A program made the position numbers and the translations under genes. This document shows, one piece after another, positions 51,247 through 60,665 of a DNA stretch of 64,000 nucleotides (within the stretch, counting starts at the first letter, position 1; each line of letters opens with the position of its first letter). The notes below the pieces were generated by a model that saw only the letters and a list, made by a program, of their open reading frames with translations, did no database searches and was not told the origin of the DNA. Source of the DNA: Aquamicrobium sp. (lineage in GTDB: Bacteria > Pseudomonadota > Alphaproteobacteria > Rhizobiales > Rhizobiaceae); contig JAHHDT010000001.1 of assembly GCA_019739225.1 (NCBI GenBank), forward strand, positions 248,001 through 312,000. Direction: 5' to 3'.

Positions 51247-52071
51247 CTATTCGGCCGCCTTGGCCTGCTGCCAGAGCGCTTCCATGTCGTCCAGCGAGGC
51301 ATCGTCGAGCGTACGACCCTGCGCCTGAAGCGCTGCTTCGACATAATGGAAACGGGTGCGGAATTTTTCGTTGGTGCGCCGCAGCGCGTCTTCGGCATCG
51401 AGCTTCAGGTGACGGCCGAAATTGACGAGGGCGAAGAGGACATCGCCGAACTCGCCGGCGACTTCGTCTTCCGCGCCCTTTTCCATTGCCTCGCGCAATT
51501 CGCCGATTTCCTCCTCGATCTTGTCGAGGATCGGCTTCGCCTCTTTCCAGTCGAAACCGACGCGCGCGGCCTTTTCCTGCAGTTTCAAGGCGCGCGTCAG
51601 GGCGGGGTGGACCAGCGGTATGCCGTCCAGAAAGCCCTTGCCGTGGTCTTCCGGGTCGAGGCCACGCGCAAGGCGGGCAGCGCGCTTCTCCGCCTTTTCC
51701 TCCGCCTTGATGCGTTCCCACATGCCCTTGGCCATGCCGGCGCCGCGCGCCGCCTCATCGCCGAAGACGTGCGGATGGCGACGGATCATCTTTTTCGTAA
51801 CGGCATGGACCACATCGCCGAAGTCGAAGGCGCCTTCCTCTTCGGCCATGCGCGCATGGTAGACAACCTGCAGCAGCAGATCGCCCAGCTCGTCACGCAG
51901 GTCGTCGCGGTCACCACGCTGGATAGCGTCTGCGACCTCGTAGGCCTCCTCGATCGTGTAGGGGGCGATCGACGCGAAATCCTGCTCGACGTCCCACGGA
52001 CAGCCGGTTTGCGGATCGCGCAGCGCCGCCATGATCTCGATCAGGCGGGCAATGTCTTTGGAAGGGGTCAT
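51247..52071 (-). CDS. mazG: MazG, nucleoside triphosphate pyrophosphohydrolase
   Basis: House-cleaning enzyme that hydrolyses non-canonical NTPs. The 274-residue protein has two MazG domains: the first with EEAYEVADAI and RDELGDLLLQVVYHARMAEE (about residues 35-75) and the second with EEEIGELREAM and EFGDVLFALVNFGRHL (about 185-230). Its ATG overlaps the stop of an upstream tiny ORF in an ATGA. Confidence 0.96.
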   Translation of the reverse strand: MTPSKDIARLIEIMAALRDPQTGCPWDVEQDFASIAPYTIEEAYEVADAIQRGDRDDLRDELGDLLLQVVYHARMAEEEGAFDFGDVVHAVTKKMIRRHPHVFGDEAARGAGMAKGMWERIKAEEKAEKRAARLARGLDPEDHGKGFLDGIPLVHPALTRALKLQEKAARVGFDWKEAKPILDKIEEEIGELREAMEKGAEDEVAGEFGDVLFALVNFGRHLKLDAEDALRRTNEKFRTRFHYVEAALQAQGRTLDDASLDDMEALWQQAKAAE

Positions 52072-52166
52072 GACGTCGGCTCGCGGAGTTGGGGCGTTGC
52101 AGCCTTCGAGAGGTAGAACGCGGCAGCGACCTTGTCCACGACCGGCGCGGCCAATTCACCGATCAC
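52068..52166 (-). CDS. Tiny ORF translationally coupled to mazG (candidate small protein)
   Basis: A 32-residue frame starts at GTG 52166 with AGGAG 7 bases upstream and ends in an ATGA overlap with mazG. It reads IGELAAPVVDKVAAAFYL and then a short polar tail, with no known domain. The good ribosome site and coupling suggest it is translated, either as a small protein or as a leader that sets mazG expression. Chance cannot be excluded. Confidence 0.4.
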   Translation of the reverse strand: MIGELAAPVVDKVAAAFYLSKAATPQLREPTS

Positions 52167-52186
52167 GTTCAGGCTCCTGCATGTTG

Positions 52187-52206
52187 ACATAAAGATGTCT
52201 TTATGT
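52187..52206. promoter_or_regulatory. Palindromic operator upstream of metH
   Basis: ACATAAAGA-TG-TCTTTATGT is a perfect 9-bp dyad, AT-rich in a GC-rich genome, 32 bases before metH and between the divergent metH and mazG units. It looks like the operator of an ArsR-family, SahR-type regulator of the methionine cycle; the regulator gene itself is not in the window. Confidence 0.72.
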
Positions 52207-52238
52207 GACGACATGCGCTGTCGTCCAAGGAATAAGTA

Positions 52239-55200
52239 GTGTCGCAAATGCCTTCATCGTTAGATGCCCTTTTCGGACCCGAAGCCCCGAAGCCGGACGG
52301 CTCGGAGATTTTCGCGGCGCTTGCGGCAGCCGCACGCGAGCGCATCCTCGTCCTCGATGGTGCGATGGGCACGCAGATCCAGGAACTCGGCTTTCACGAG
52401 GATCATTTCCGGGGCGATCGCTTCACCGGCTGCGCCTGTCACCAGCAGGGCAATAACGACCTGCTGATCCTCACCCAGCCGAAGGCGATCGAGGAGATTC
52501 ACTACCGTTACGCAAGGGCGGGCGCCGACATTGTCGAGACCAACACTTTTTCCTCCACGACCATCGCGCAGGCGGATTACGGCATGGAGGAGATGGTCTA
52601 TGAGCTGAACCGCGACGGCGCCCGGCTTGCCAAGCGCGCCGTTTTGCGCGCCCAGCAGGAGGACGGCCGCCGCCGCTTCGTCGCGGGTGCACTGGGCCCG
52701 ACGAACCGCACCGCCTCGATTTCGCCCGACGTCAACAATCCCGGCTATCGCGCAGTTTCCTTCGATGAGCTCCGCATCGCCTACGGCGAACAGCTGCGCG
52801 GCCTGATCGACGGCGGCTCCGACATCATCCTGATCGAGACGATTTTCGACACGCTCAACGCCAAGGCTGCGATCTTCGCGGCGGAGGAAGTGTTCGACGA
52901 AAAGGGCGTTCGCCTGCCGGTCATGATCTCCGGCACGATCACCGACCTTTCCGGCCGCACGCTTTCCGGTCAGACGCCGACCGCCTTCTGGCATTCCGTG
53001 CGACACGCAAAGCCGTTCTCCATCGGCCTGAATTGCGCGCTCGGCGCGGCTGCGATGCGGCCACATCTGGCAGAGATTTCCAGCGTTGCCGACACTTTCA
53101 CCTGTGCCTATCCGAACGCAGGCCTGCCCAACGCATTCGGCAAATACGACGAAAGCCCCGAATTCATGGCCGAGCAGGTCGAGGAATTCGCCCGCGAAGG
53201 GCTCGTCAACATCGTCGGCGGCTGCTGCGGCTCGACGCCTGAGCATATCGCGGCAATCGCCGAGGCTGTGTCCCGCCACACGCCGCGCGGCCTGCCGACG
53301 GTGAAACCGCTGATGCGGCTTTCCGGCCTCGAGCCATTCACGCTCACCGACGACATTCCCTTCGTCAATGTCGGCGAGCGCACAAACGTGACCGGCTCGG
53401 CGAAATTCAGGAAGCTGATCACCGCGGGAGACTACGCCACTGCGCTCGACGTCGCGCGCGACCAGGTCGAAAACGGCGCGCAGATCATCGACGTCAACAT
53501 GGACGAGGGGCTGATCGATTCGAAGAAGGCGATGCAGGAATATCTCAACCTGATCGCCGCCGAACCGGACATCGCCCGCGTGCCGGTGATGATCGACAGT
53601 TCCAAATGGGAAGTGATAGAGGCCGGCCTGAAATGCGTGCAGGGCAAGCCCGTCGTCAATTCGATCTCCATGAAGGAGGGCGAGGAGGCCTTTCTCCAAC
53701 AGGCGAAGCTGTGCCGCATGTATGGCGCGGCCGTCGTGGTCATGGCCTTCGACGAGGCCGGACAGGCCGACACGAAAGAACGCAAGGTCGAGATCTGCAC
53801 GCGCGCTTACAAGCTGCTGACCGAGAAGGCCGGTTTCGCGCCGCAGGACATCATCTTCGACCCCAACATCTTCGCTGTTGCGACGGGCATCGAGGAACAT
53901 GACAATTACGGTGTCGACTTCATCGAGGCGACCCGTGAGATCATTCAGACCCTGCCGCACGTCCACGTATCGGGCGGCGTGTCGAACCTGTCATTCTCCT
54001 TCCGCGGCAACGAGCCGGTGCGCGAGGCGATGCATGCCGTGTTCCTCTACCATGCCATCCAGGCCGGCATGGACATGGGCATCGTCAATGCGGGGCAGCT
54101 CGCCGTTTACGAATCGATCGATCCGGAGCTGCGCGAAGCCTGCGAGGACGTCGTCCTCAATCGCCGGCCGAAGGCAGGCAACACCGCGACCGAGCAGATG
54201 CTCGAGATTGCCGAGCGCTTCAAGGGCGCGGGCGGCAAGGAGGCGAGGGAAAAGGACCTTAGATGGCGCGAATGGCCGGTGGAGAAGCGGCTTGAACATG
54301 CGCTCGTCAACGGCATCACCGAATATATCGAGGCCGACACCGAGGAAGCCCGGCAGAACGCCGAGCGTCCGCTGCATGTCATCGAAGGACCGTTGATGGC
54401 CGGCATGAACGTCGTCGGCGACCTCTTCGGCGCTGGCAAGATGTTCCTGCCGCAGGTCGTGAAATCGGCGCGCGTGATGAAGCAGGCCGTGGCCGTGCTG
54501 CTCCCATACATGGAAGCGGAAAAGCTTGCCACCGGCGGCGGACAGCGCCAGAGCGCCGGCAAGGTTCTGATGGCGACCGTGAAGGGCGACGTTCACGACA
54601 TCGGCAAGAACATCGTCAGCGTGGTCCTGGCCTGCAACAATTACGAGATCATCGACCTCGGCGTGATGGTGCCCGCGACCAAGATTCTGGAGACCGCCCG
54701 GACTGAAGAAGTCGATATCATCGGCCTCTCCGGGCTGATTACCCCGTCGCTCGACGAGATGGCCCACGTCGCAGCCGAGATGGAACGCGAGGGCTTCGAC
54801 ATTCCGCTGCTGATCGGGGGTGCCACGACCAGCCGCGTGCATACGGCGGTGAAGATTCATCCGCGCTACGAGCGCGGGCAGGCGGTCTATGTCACCGATG
54901 CCAGCCGCGCCGTCGGCGTCGTCTCCAGCCTGCTGTCTTCGGAGCAGAAACCCGGCTATGTGGAAACGCTGCGCGCGGAGTATCGCAAGGTCGCCGACGC
55001 CCACCATCGTTCCGAGGCCGAGAAGCAGCGCCTGCCGCTGGCCCGCGCGCGCGCCAATGCCCACCGTATCGACTGGTCCGGATATGAGCCGACAAAGCCG
55101 GCCTTCCTCGGCACCCGAACCTTCGAGACCTGGGATCTGGCCGAGTTGGCGCGCTACATCGACTGGACGCCCTTCTTCCAGACCTGGGAGCTGAAGGGAC

Positions 55201-56033
55201 GCTATCCGAAAATCCTTGAAGACGAGAAGCAGGGCGCGGCCGCGCGCCAGCTCTTCGCCGACGCGCAGGCGATGCTGGAAAAGATCATCGCGGAGAAGTG
55301 GTTCACTCCCCGCGCCGTCATTGGCTTCTGGCCCGCAGGATCGGTTGGCGACGACATAAGGCTGTTCACGGATGAGGGCAGGGCGCAGGAGCTCGCCACC
55401 TTCTTCACCCTGCGCCAGCAGCTCGCCAAGCGCGACGGGAAGGCCAATGTGGCGCTTTCAGATTTCGTCGCGCCTGTCGACAGCGGCAAGGCCGACTATG
55501 TCGGTGGCTTCGTGGTAACGGCCGGCATCGAGGAAGTCGCGATCGCAGAGCGTTTCGAGCGCGCCAACGACGACTACAATTCGATCATGGTCAAGGCGCT
55601 GGCCGACCGTTTCGCCGAAGCCTTTGCCGAGCGTATGCACGAAAAGGTGCGCAAGGAGTTCTGGGGTTACGCCGCCGACGAGGCTTATGCGCCCGACGAC
55701 CTGATCGGCGAACCCTATGCTGGCATCCGCCCCGCACCCGGTTACCCCGCGCAGCCGGATCACACCGAGAAGGCAACGCTGTTCCGCCTGCTCGACGCCG
55801 AACGGCAAGCCGGCGTCAGCCTGACGGAAAGCTACGCGATGTGGCCGGGCTCGTCGGTGTCGGGGCTCTATCTCGCCCATCCCGACAGCTACTATTTCGG
55901 CGTCGCCAAGGTCGAGCGCGACCAGGTCGCGGACTACGCCCGACGCAAGGACATGGACATCGCCGAGGTCGAGCGCTGGCTGGGGCCGATCCTCAACTAT
56001 ACGCCCGGCGCCTTCAAGGAGGCGGCGGAGTAG
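52239..56033 (+). CDS. metH: MetH, cobalamin-dependent methionine synthase
   Basis: Methylates homocysteine from methyltetrahydrofolate. The 1264-residue, full-length enzyme has the homocysteine domain ([12 protein letters not shown], zinc Cys in GGCCGSTP near 328), pterin-binding domain ([16 protein letters not shown]), cobalamin domain with His786 (DVHDIGKN) and the C-terminal reactivation domain ([16 protein letters not shown]). GTG 52239 has AAGGA 7 bases upstream; ATG 52248 is the alternative. It stands as a single gene behind the palindromic operator. Confidence 0.98.
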   Translation: MSQMPSSLDALFGPEAPKPDGSEIFAALAAAARERILVLDGAMGTQIQELGFHEDHFRGDRFTGCACHQQGNNDLLILTQPKAIEEIHYRYARAGADIVETNTFSSTTIAQADYGMEEMVYELNRDGARLAKRAVLRAQQEDGRRRFVAGALGPTNRTASISPDVNNPGYRAVSFDELRIAYGEQLRGLIDGGSDIILIETIFDTLNAKAAIFAAEEVFDEKGVRLPVMISGTITDLSGRTLSGQTPTAFWHSVRHAKPFSIGLNCALGAAAMRPHLAEISSVADTFTCAYPNAGLPNAFGKYDESPEFMAEQVEEFAREGLVNIVGGCCGSTPEHIAAIAEAVSRHTPRGLPTVKPLMRLSGLEPFTLTDDIPFVNVGERTNVTGSAKFRKLITAGDYATALDVARDQVENGAQIIDVNMDEGLIDSKKAMQEYLNLIAAEPDIARVPVMIDSSKWEVIEAGLKCVQGKPVVNSISMKEGEEAFLQQAKLCRMYGAAVVVMAFDEAGQADTKERKVEICTRAYKLLTEKAGFAPQDIIFDPNIFAVATGIEEHDNYGVDFIEATREIIQTLPHVHVSGGVSNLSFSFRGNEPVREAMHAVFLYHAIQAGMDMGIVNAGQLAVYESIDPELREACEDVVLNRRPKAGNTATEQMLEIAERFKGAGGKEAREKDLRWREWPVEKRLEHALVNGITEYIEADTEEARQNAERPLHVIEGPLMAGMNVVGDLFGAGKMFLPQVVKSARVMKQAVAVLLPYMEAEKLATGGGQRQSAGKVLMATVKGDVHDIGKNIVSVVLACNNYEIIDLGVMVPATKILETARTEEVDIIGLSGLITPSLDEMAHVAAEMEREGFDIPLLIGGATTSRVHTAVKIHPRYERGQAVYVTDASRAVGVVSSLLSSEQKPGYVETLRAEYRKVADAHHRSEAEKQRLPLARARANAHRIDWSGYEPTKPAFLGTRTFETWDLAELARYIDWTPFFQTWELKGRYPKILEDEKQGAAARQLFADAQAMLEKIIAEKWFTPRAVIGFWPAGSVGDDIRLFTDEGRAQELATFFTLRQQLAKRDGKANVALSDFVAPVDSGKADYVGGFVVTAGIEEVAIAERFERANDDYNSIMVKALADRFAEAFAERMHEKVRKEFWGYAADEAYAPDDLIGEPYAGIRPAPGYPAQPDHTEKATLFRLLDAERQAGVSLTESYAMWPGSSVSGLYLAHPDSYYFGVAKVERDQVADYARRKDMDIAEVERWLGPILNYTPGAFKEAAE

Positions 56034-56043
56034 GGGTCTTGCA

Positions 56044-56073
56044 CGGACCGCAATCGTTTTCGATGGCGGTCCG
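56044..56073. terminator. Hairpin between convergent metH and the SnoaL-like gene
   Basis: CGGACCGC (56044-56051) pairs with GCGGTCCG (56066-56073), and the inner ATCG/CGAT pairs around a TTTT loop. No T-run follows on either strand, but the position between two convergent stops suits a shared terminator. Confidence 0.6.
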
Positions 56074-56084
56074 CGTTGCTATGC

Positions 56085-56570
56085 TCAGCGCCCGAGCGGG
56101 TGGGGCATGTAGCCGACGAAACCGATGATCTTCCAACGGCCACCGAGCTTCGAGCAGAAATAAAGCGTCTGCCAGTTGAGCCGGTCTTCGGTGCCGTCGG
56201 CCTTGCGCACGCTGCCGTTGAACTTCTTGTGCAGCACGGCGCGGTCGCCGTCGATGTCCATGTCGCGCATGTTGGTCACACGGAAAAGCGCATCGCGCAG
56301 CGGTTCGGCGAACTCGGTCGCCGCGGTCTCCTTGGCCTGGCGCAGCCATTCGTCGCGATAGGTCGCGACATCGGGAAACTGCAGCCGCCAGGAATCGGCG
56401 TCATTCAGGAAATGCGCATGCATGCCGAAGAAGCGGTCCTCGGCGAAGTCGTCTGCCACCATCGACCAGTCCTGCGCCAGAAAGGCGTCGATGTCGCGAT
56501 GCACCAGCATCTCCCACAATGCGTGGCGGTCGGCATCACCCTGCGGGAAGGGGTTCTTGTCGTAGATCAT
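56085..56570 (-). CDS. SnoaL/NTF2-like protein of unknown function
   Basis: A 161-residue soluble protein with the alpha+beta cone layout of SnoaL/NTF2-like proteins: ALWEMLVHRDIDAFLAQDWSMVADDF at the front and RWKIIGFVGYMPHP at the end. Candidate polar pocket residues are not assignable. It lies 27 bases after the D-threonine-aldolase-like gene and closes the leftward unit, so it may act on an intermediate of the same pathway. Confidence 0.75.
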   Translation of the reverse strand: MIYDKNPFPQGDADRHALWEMLVHRDIDAFLAQDWSMVADDFAEDRFFGMHAHFLNDADSWRLQFPDVATYRDEWLRQAKETAATEFAEPLRDALFRVTNMRDMDIDGDRAVLHKKFNGSVRKADGTEDRLNWQTLYFCSKLGGRWKIIGFVGYMPHPLGR

Positions 56571-56597
56571 GGGTCGGTCCGTTGGTTGGCGTAAAAA

Positions 56598-57647
56598 TCA
56601 GGCGAGCTTGCCGCGTGCCGCGACTGGCACGGTTTCCAGCACGATCTCGCCGTCGGTAAGGTTGACCACGTCGAAGAGGTTCGAAACGACGCAGACGTGA
56701 TTGGGGATGATGCGCACCTTCTCGCCGATCTCCGGCTTGATGGCGCAGGCTGACAAGTCAACGATGCCATGCTCCTCATTGAGCGTTGTGATGACGGCGT
56801 CGGGATATTCGACGATGTGCCCGTGACCCGGCACAGGAGCCATATCGGCGGCGAGCGCTTTCGAGCCGGTGTCGAGGACGGCGCGGTCGGGCGTCGGGCG
56901 GCTCACCACGGTGGCAAGTACGGTCAGCGCGCAATCCTCAAGCGTGCCGTGGCCGAAAGCGACCTGCATCCGGTCCGAATAGATGTAGGTGCCCGGCCGG
57001 TGCTCGGTGGCGCTTGTCACCGTCGCCCCCGAGTAGAAATCCGGGGAGCCGCCGTTTGAGACCGTCTTGACCGCAATGCCGTTCTTCTCCAGCAAAGCAA
57101 TCGCATCCTCGAGCCACCGTTCCACGTCTTGCATCGCACCGCGCGGCGGATAGGCCATCAGCCCTTCGAAGCGAAGGCCCGGTGCGGCCTCGATCTTGCG
57201 GGCAAGCGCCAGCGCCTCGTCGGGCGACTGGACGCCGCAACGTCCTGCGCCGATATCGCATTCGATCAGAACGGGCAGGGGGTGTGCGGGGTCGATAAAG
57301 CGGCCTGCATAGCCTGCGACCGTAACAGTGCTGTCGGCACTGACCGACATGTTCACGCGTTGATGCAGGGCCGCCAGCCGCTCAAGCTTCCCTTCACCCA
57401 GAATATTGTAGGGGATGAAGATGTCGGTAATGCCGCCATCCGCCATCACCTCGGCTTCGCCCACCTTCTGGCAGGTAATGCCGATGGCGCCGAGCTCGCA
57501 TTGCAGCCTGGCGAACATCGGCAGCTTGTGCGTCTTGATATGCGGGCGCAGTTTCAGCCCGTTCGCATCGGCATAGGCCTGCGCACGCGCGAGATTGGCA
57601 TCCACCTTCGTCCGGTCGATGACCACGGCGGGCGTTTCGAGGTCCAT
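56598..57647 (-). CDS. D-threonine aldolase/D-serine dehydratase-like PLP enzyme
   Basis: Fold-III PLP enzyme acting on D-beta-hydroxy amino acids. The 349-residue protein starts MDLETPAVVIDRTKVDANL, has PLP Lys38 in RPHIKTHK, and carries the C-terminal metal-binding His317-x-Cys319 (PNHVCVV) found in D-threonine aldolase and DSD1-type D-serine dehydratase. Which reaction it performs cannot be read from sequence. It lies 13 bases after the RpiR gene in a five-gene unit with transport functions. Confidence 0.86.
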   Translation of the reverse strand: MDLETPAVVIDRTKVDANLARAQAYADANGLKLRPHIKTHKLPMFARLQCELGAIGITCQKVGEAEVMADGGITDIFIPYNILGEGKLERLAALHQRVNMSVSADSTVTVAGYAGRFIDPAHPLPVLIECDIGAGRCGVQSPDEALALARKIEAAPGLRFEGLMAYPPRGAMQDVERWLEDAIALLEKNGIAVKTVSNGGSPDFYSGATVTSATEHRPGTYIYSDRMQVAFGHGTLEDCALTVLATVVSRPTPDRAVLDTGSKALAADMAPVPGHGHIVEYPDAVITTLNEEHGIVDLSACAIKPEIGEKVRIIPNHVCVVSNLFDVVNLTDGEIVLETVPVAARGKLA

Positions 57648-57660
57648 GATACGCAAAGTG

Positions 57661-58572
57661 TCAGTCTCCGATAGGCAGGTCAGGGTTGCGGATGTTCTGG
57701 CTGGCAAGGCTGTGGCGGACGCGCCGCAGCGACTCGAGCACCTTCGGCCCGATCGTCTGCGCCGTGGCCATGGCAAGGATGTCCACCGCCTCCAGAAGGG
57801 CATAGCGGGTGGAGGACGGCTTGTAGAGGTTGCCGTCTTCCTTGAACGTCAGCGGCAACAGGGCGTCGCCTGCCTTGGCAAGCGGCGTGTTGGGCGTCGT
57901 CACGACGATCGCTTTCGCACCATATTGCCGCGCGATTGTCACCGCATCGCGAACCGATGCCGCCTGGCCCGAGACCGAAAAGCCGATCACGACGGCCTTC
58001 GGCTCGAGCACCGAAGCGCTCATCCGCTGAAGCTGCGGGTCGGTATGCGCGGTCACATGGAGGCCGAGGCGGAACAGCCGGTTCTGCAATTCGACGGCCG
58101 CGAAGGATGACCCGCCGCCGGTGCCATAGACGAGGATCTGGCTGGCACGACAGATTTGCCGCGCCATGCCTTCGATGTCGACGTCCGCAAGCCCCATGGA
58201 CATCAAGTCGAGCGCAGCATGCGCACCGGACGCCACCTTGGCGATCACCTGCGCGGACAGCGGCAGCTCCTCTGCCGGCACGCTCGGCTCGCGCAGATAG
58301 GCGCCGCCTATGGCCAGCGCCTGCGCCAGGTGAAAACGCATCTCGCGTGTGCCTGGAAAGCCCAGCCCCCGCGCCAGCCTTGTGATGGTCGGCTCGCTGA
58401 CGCCCGCTCGTTCCGCAATCTGCGCAATGGGTGCGTGCGCTGCGAATTGCGGGTCGGCAAGGATACTCTCCACAAGCCTGATTTCGGCGCCGCGCCCACG
58501 TTCGAGCCGGTCCTGCAAACGGGCGATGATGTCGACCGTGCGTTCGGGGGCTGCGGGCGCGCGTGTGTCCAT
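57661..58572 (-). CDS. MurR/RpiR-family transcriptional regulator
   Basis: The 303-residue protein has an N-terminal HTH_6 domain (HAPIAQIAERAGVSEPTITRLARGLGFPG, about 35-70) and a C-terminal SIS sugar-phosphate-binding domain (ILVYGTGGGSSFAAVELQNRLFRLG, about 145-170, then VIGFSVSGQAASVRDAV). Such regulators usually sense a phosphosugar or similar ligand and control the adjacent operon. It overlaps the ABC ATPase by one base (TGATG). Confidence 0.95.
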   Translation of the reverse strand: MDTRAPAAPERTVDIIARLQDRLERGRGAEIRLVESILADPQFAAHAPIAQIAERAGVSEPTITRLARGLGFPGTREMRFHLAQALAIGGAYLREPSVPAEELPLSAQVIAKVASGAHAALDLMSMGLADVDIEGMARQICRASQILVYGTGGGSSFAAVELQNRLFRLGLHVTAHTDPQLQRMSASVLEPKAVVIGFSVSGQAASVRDAVTIARQYGAKAIVVTTPNTPLAKAGDALLPLTFKEDGNLYKPSSTRYALLEAVDILAMATAQTIGPKVLESLRRVRHSLASQNIRNPDLPIGD

Positions 58573-59645
58573 CAGTGGAAGTCTCCTCCGAGCCGCTCTC
58601 CGCCGTCTGTGTCGAAAAGGTGCACGTGCTCGATCGGCACCGAAAGCCGCAATTCCTCGCCCGGTTTCGGCAGTTCGCGGTCGCGCAGCACAACCCGTAC
58701 GTCTTCGCCTGCAATAGTCCCGAACACATGGATTTCCGGCCCGGTAGGCTCCACCACGCTGACAGACAGGGCCAAAGGCCCTTCGGGGTCGCGGTGATAG
58801 GCCTCTGGTCGGATGCCAATCGTCACCGGGCGCTCGCCATGGCCACCTGCAATCGGCAGCTTGGTACCGTCGCCGAGGGTCGCGACCGGCGAACCGCTTC
58901 CCGAAGCGGTCTTGCCCTGCAGGAAACTCATTGCAGGCGAGCCGATGAAACCGGCGACGAAGGTGTTCGCGGGGTTGTCGTAAAGCTCCAGCGGCGTGCC
59001 GACCTGCTCGATACGGCCACTGTTCATCACAACGATGCGATCGGCCATGGTCATGGCCTCGATCTGGTCGTGGGTCACGTAGACGATCGTGGTGCCGAGC
59101 TTCTGGTGAAGCGCCTTGATCTCCGTGCGCATCTGAATGCGCAGCTTGGCGTCGAGATTGGAAAGCGGTTCGTCAAACAGAAACACTTTCGGATCGCGCA
59201 CGATCGCGCGCCCCATCGCCACGCGCTGCCGCTGGCCGCCGGAAAGTTGCCCCGGTCGTCGGTCGAGATAGTCGCCGAGATTGAGGATTTCCGCGGCCCT
59301 GCGGATACGTGTTTCCGTCTCGGCCTTCGGCTCTCCGCGCACGCGGGGGCCGAAACTGATGTTCTCCCGCACCGTCATATGCGGAAACAGCGCGTAGGAC
59401 TGGAATACCATCGACGTGTCGCGCTTCTGCGGTGGGATGTCGTTGGCCCGCACGCCGCCGATCACCAGATCTCCGCCAGTGATAGGCTCCAGCCCCGCGA
59501 TCATGCGCAGCAGGGTGGACTTGCCGCAGCCGGACGGCCCCACGAGAACGACGAACTCGCCATCGTCGATCGAAAGCGAGAGCTTCTCGATGACCGACAT
59601 CGATCCATAGCGCTTGGAAATGTCGGTCAGTTTCAGATCGGCCAT
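58572..59645 (-). CDS. ABC transporter ATP-binding protein, UgpC/MalK type
   Basis: ATPase that powers the CUT1-type importer whose binding protein and permeases are encoded divergently at 60666-63685. The 357-residue protein has Walker A GPSGCGKS (about 37), Q-loop FQSYALFPH, signature LSGGQ, Walker B VFLFDEP and H-loop YVTHDQ, then a MalK-type regulatory TOBE region. It sits 12 bases after the SDR gene. Confidence 0.96.
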   Translation of the reverse strand: MADLKLTDISKRYGSMSVIEKLSLSIDDGEFVVLVGPSGCGKSTLLRMIAGLEPITGGDLVIGGVRANDIPPQKRDTSMVFQSYALFPHMTVRENISFGPRVRGEPKAETETRIRRAAEILNLGDYLDRRPGQLSGGQRQRVAMGRAIVRDPKVFLFDEPLSNLDAKLRIQMRTEIKALHQKLGTTIVYVTHDQIEAMTMADRIVVMNSGRIEQVGTPLELYDNPANTFVAGFIGSPAMSFLQGKTASGSGSPVATLGDGTKLPIAGGHGERPVTIGIRPEAYHRDPEGPLALSVSVVEPTGPEIHVFGTIAGEDVRVVLRDRELPKPGEELRLSVPIEHVHLFDTDGGERLGGDFH

Positions 59646-59657
59646 TGATCGTGCTCC

Positions 59658-60413
59658 TCAGACGGCGATTTGTTCCAGGAAAGGCAGGTTGCCTGCCGAT
59701 ATGCCTGCATCGACCGGCAGCACCGTTCCCGTGATGCCGCTTGCCAGCGACGAGACCAGAAAGGCCGCCGCCCGCGCCACTTCCGCCGGCTCCACCATGC
59801 GCCCCAGCGGATAGAGCTGTTTGACTTTTCCCAGAATTGCCGGATCGCGCTCGATGCGATGATCCCATGCCATCGTGCGCACGGAGCCCGGCGCAATCGC
59901 GTTCGCACGGATGCCGTTGCGGCCTTCCTCGGTTGCGATCGCCCGCATCCAGGCCAGCAGGCCTGCTTTGGCAGCCGCATAGGCGGGATTGCCATAGTGG
60001 GAAAGCGCGTTGACCGAGGAGATGAAGACGAGGGCGCCGCCACCGTTGTTTCGCATCGCCGGCAGAAATGCCTGGGACAAACGCGCTGCGCTGCGCAGGT
60101 TGAGGTTCAGCTCATGCGAAAGCGCATCGGCGCTGACATCGGCAAGGGTTTCGGCACGTGTCCAGCCGGCATTGGAGATGACGGCGTCGGGGGCACCACC
60201 GGCGCAGATCTCTGCTGCCGCGGCCTCGATCGCCGCATCGTCCATCAGATCGAAATGATGAGCCTCGGCCACGCCCGGCAGTCCAAGGTCGGCCCCTTCG
60301 ATGTCGCAGGCGACCACCGCAGCACCAAACCCCGCCAGCACCTCCACCATCGCGCTGCCGATGCCGCCGGCGGCACCGGTAACGACAATTCTATGCCCCG
60401 CAAGATCGATCAT
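59658..60413 (-). CDS. Short-chain dehydrogenase/reductase
   Basis: NAD(P)-dependent oxidoreductase of the classical SDR type, 251 residues, with cofactor motif TGAAGGIGSAM near the N-terminus, catalytic Ser in FISSVNA and Tyr-x-x-x-Lys in AYAAAKAG. The acidic CDIEGADLG after beta-strand 2 suggests NAD preference. GGAG 5 bases before ATG 60413 selects it over the GTG one codon upstream. First gene of the leftward unit; the substrate is probably a hydroxy or keto product of the imported compound. Confidence 0.92.
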   Translation of the reverse strand: MIDLAGHRIVVTGAAGGIGSAMVEVLAGFGAAVVACDIEGADLGLPGVAEAHHFDLMDDAAIEAAAAEICAGGAPDAVISNAGWTRAETLADVSADALSHELNLNLRSAARLSQAFLPAMRNNGGGALVFISSVNALSHYGNPAYAAAKAGLLAWMRAIATEEGRNGIRANAIAPGSVRTMAWDHRIERDPAILGKVKQLYPLGRMVEPAEVARAAAFLVSSLASGITGTVLPVDAGISAGNLPFLEQIAV

Positions 60414-60565
60414 CACACTCCCATTCGCCCCTGATCGCGACGCTCACCATTCGCTGAGCACGGTCGCGCCTAACTTGGCCGTTCACGGCCGTTTTCATGA
60501 GGTTTGCCGAAAACTCGTAATTTAGCAACACGAATGTGCGAATCTCCTTGCGTTTTCCAAATTTC

Positions 60566-60580
60566 TGTAAAAAAATTACA
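60566..60580. promoter_or_regulatory. Candidate RpiR operator in the divergent control region
   Basis: TGTAA-AAAAA-TTACA is a palindrome in the 252-base gap between the two divergent units of the transport/catabolism locus. Its TGTAA-N5-TTACA layout resembles HexR-type sites of the RpiR family, so the RpiR protein encoded at 57661-58572 is the natural candidate to bind it. The rest of the gap shows no coding frame. Confidence 0.65.
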
Positions 60581-60665
60581 TCATAGGTTGTCGCTGGCGC
60601 CGCGGACGACCGTCGAAAGAGCATGCCGGCGCACAGGAACTCGAGAGAGGAACAGGGAGATAGCA

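Noticed and set aside
52072-52238. A SAM or cobalamin riboswitch before metH
   Set aside because: The leader between the palindrome and the start is only about 30 bases, too short for a riboswitch; the gap instead holds a tiny ORF and a DNA palindrome.
60417-60665. A coding frame in the divergent control region
   Set aside because: The upstream extension of the binding-protein frame has no signal-peptide or family resemblance, and the true start has a good ribosome site at 60666.
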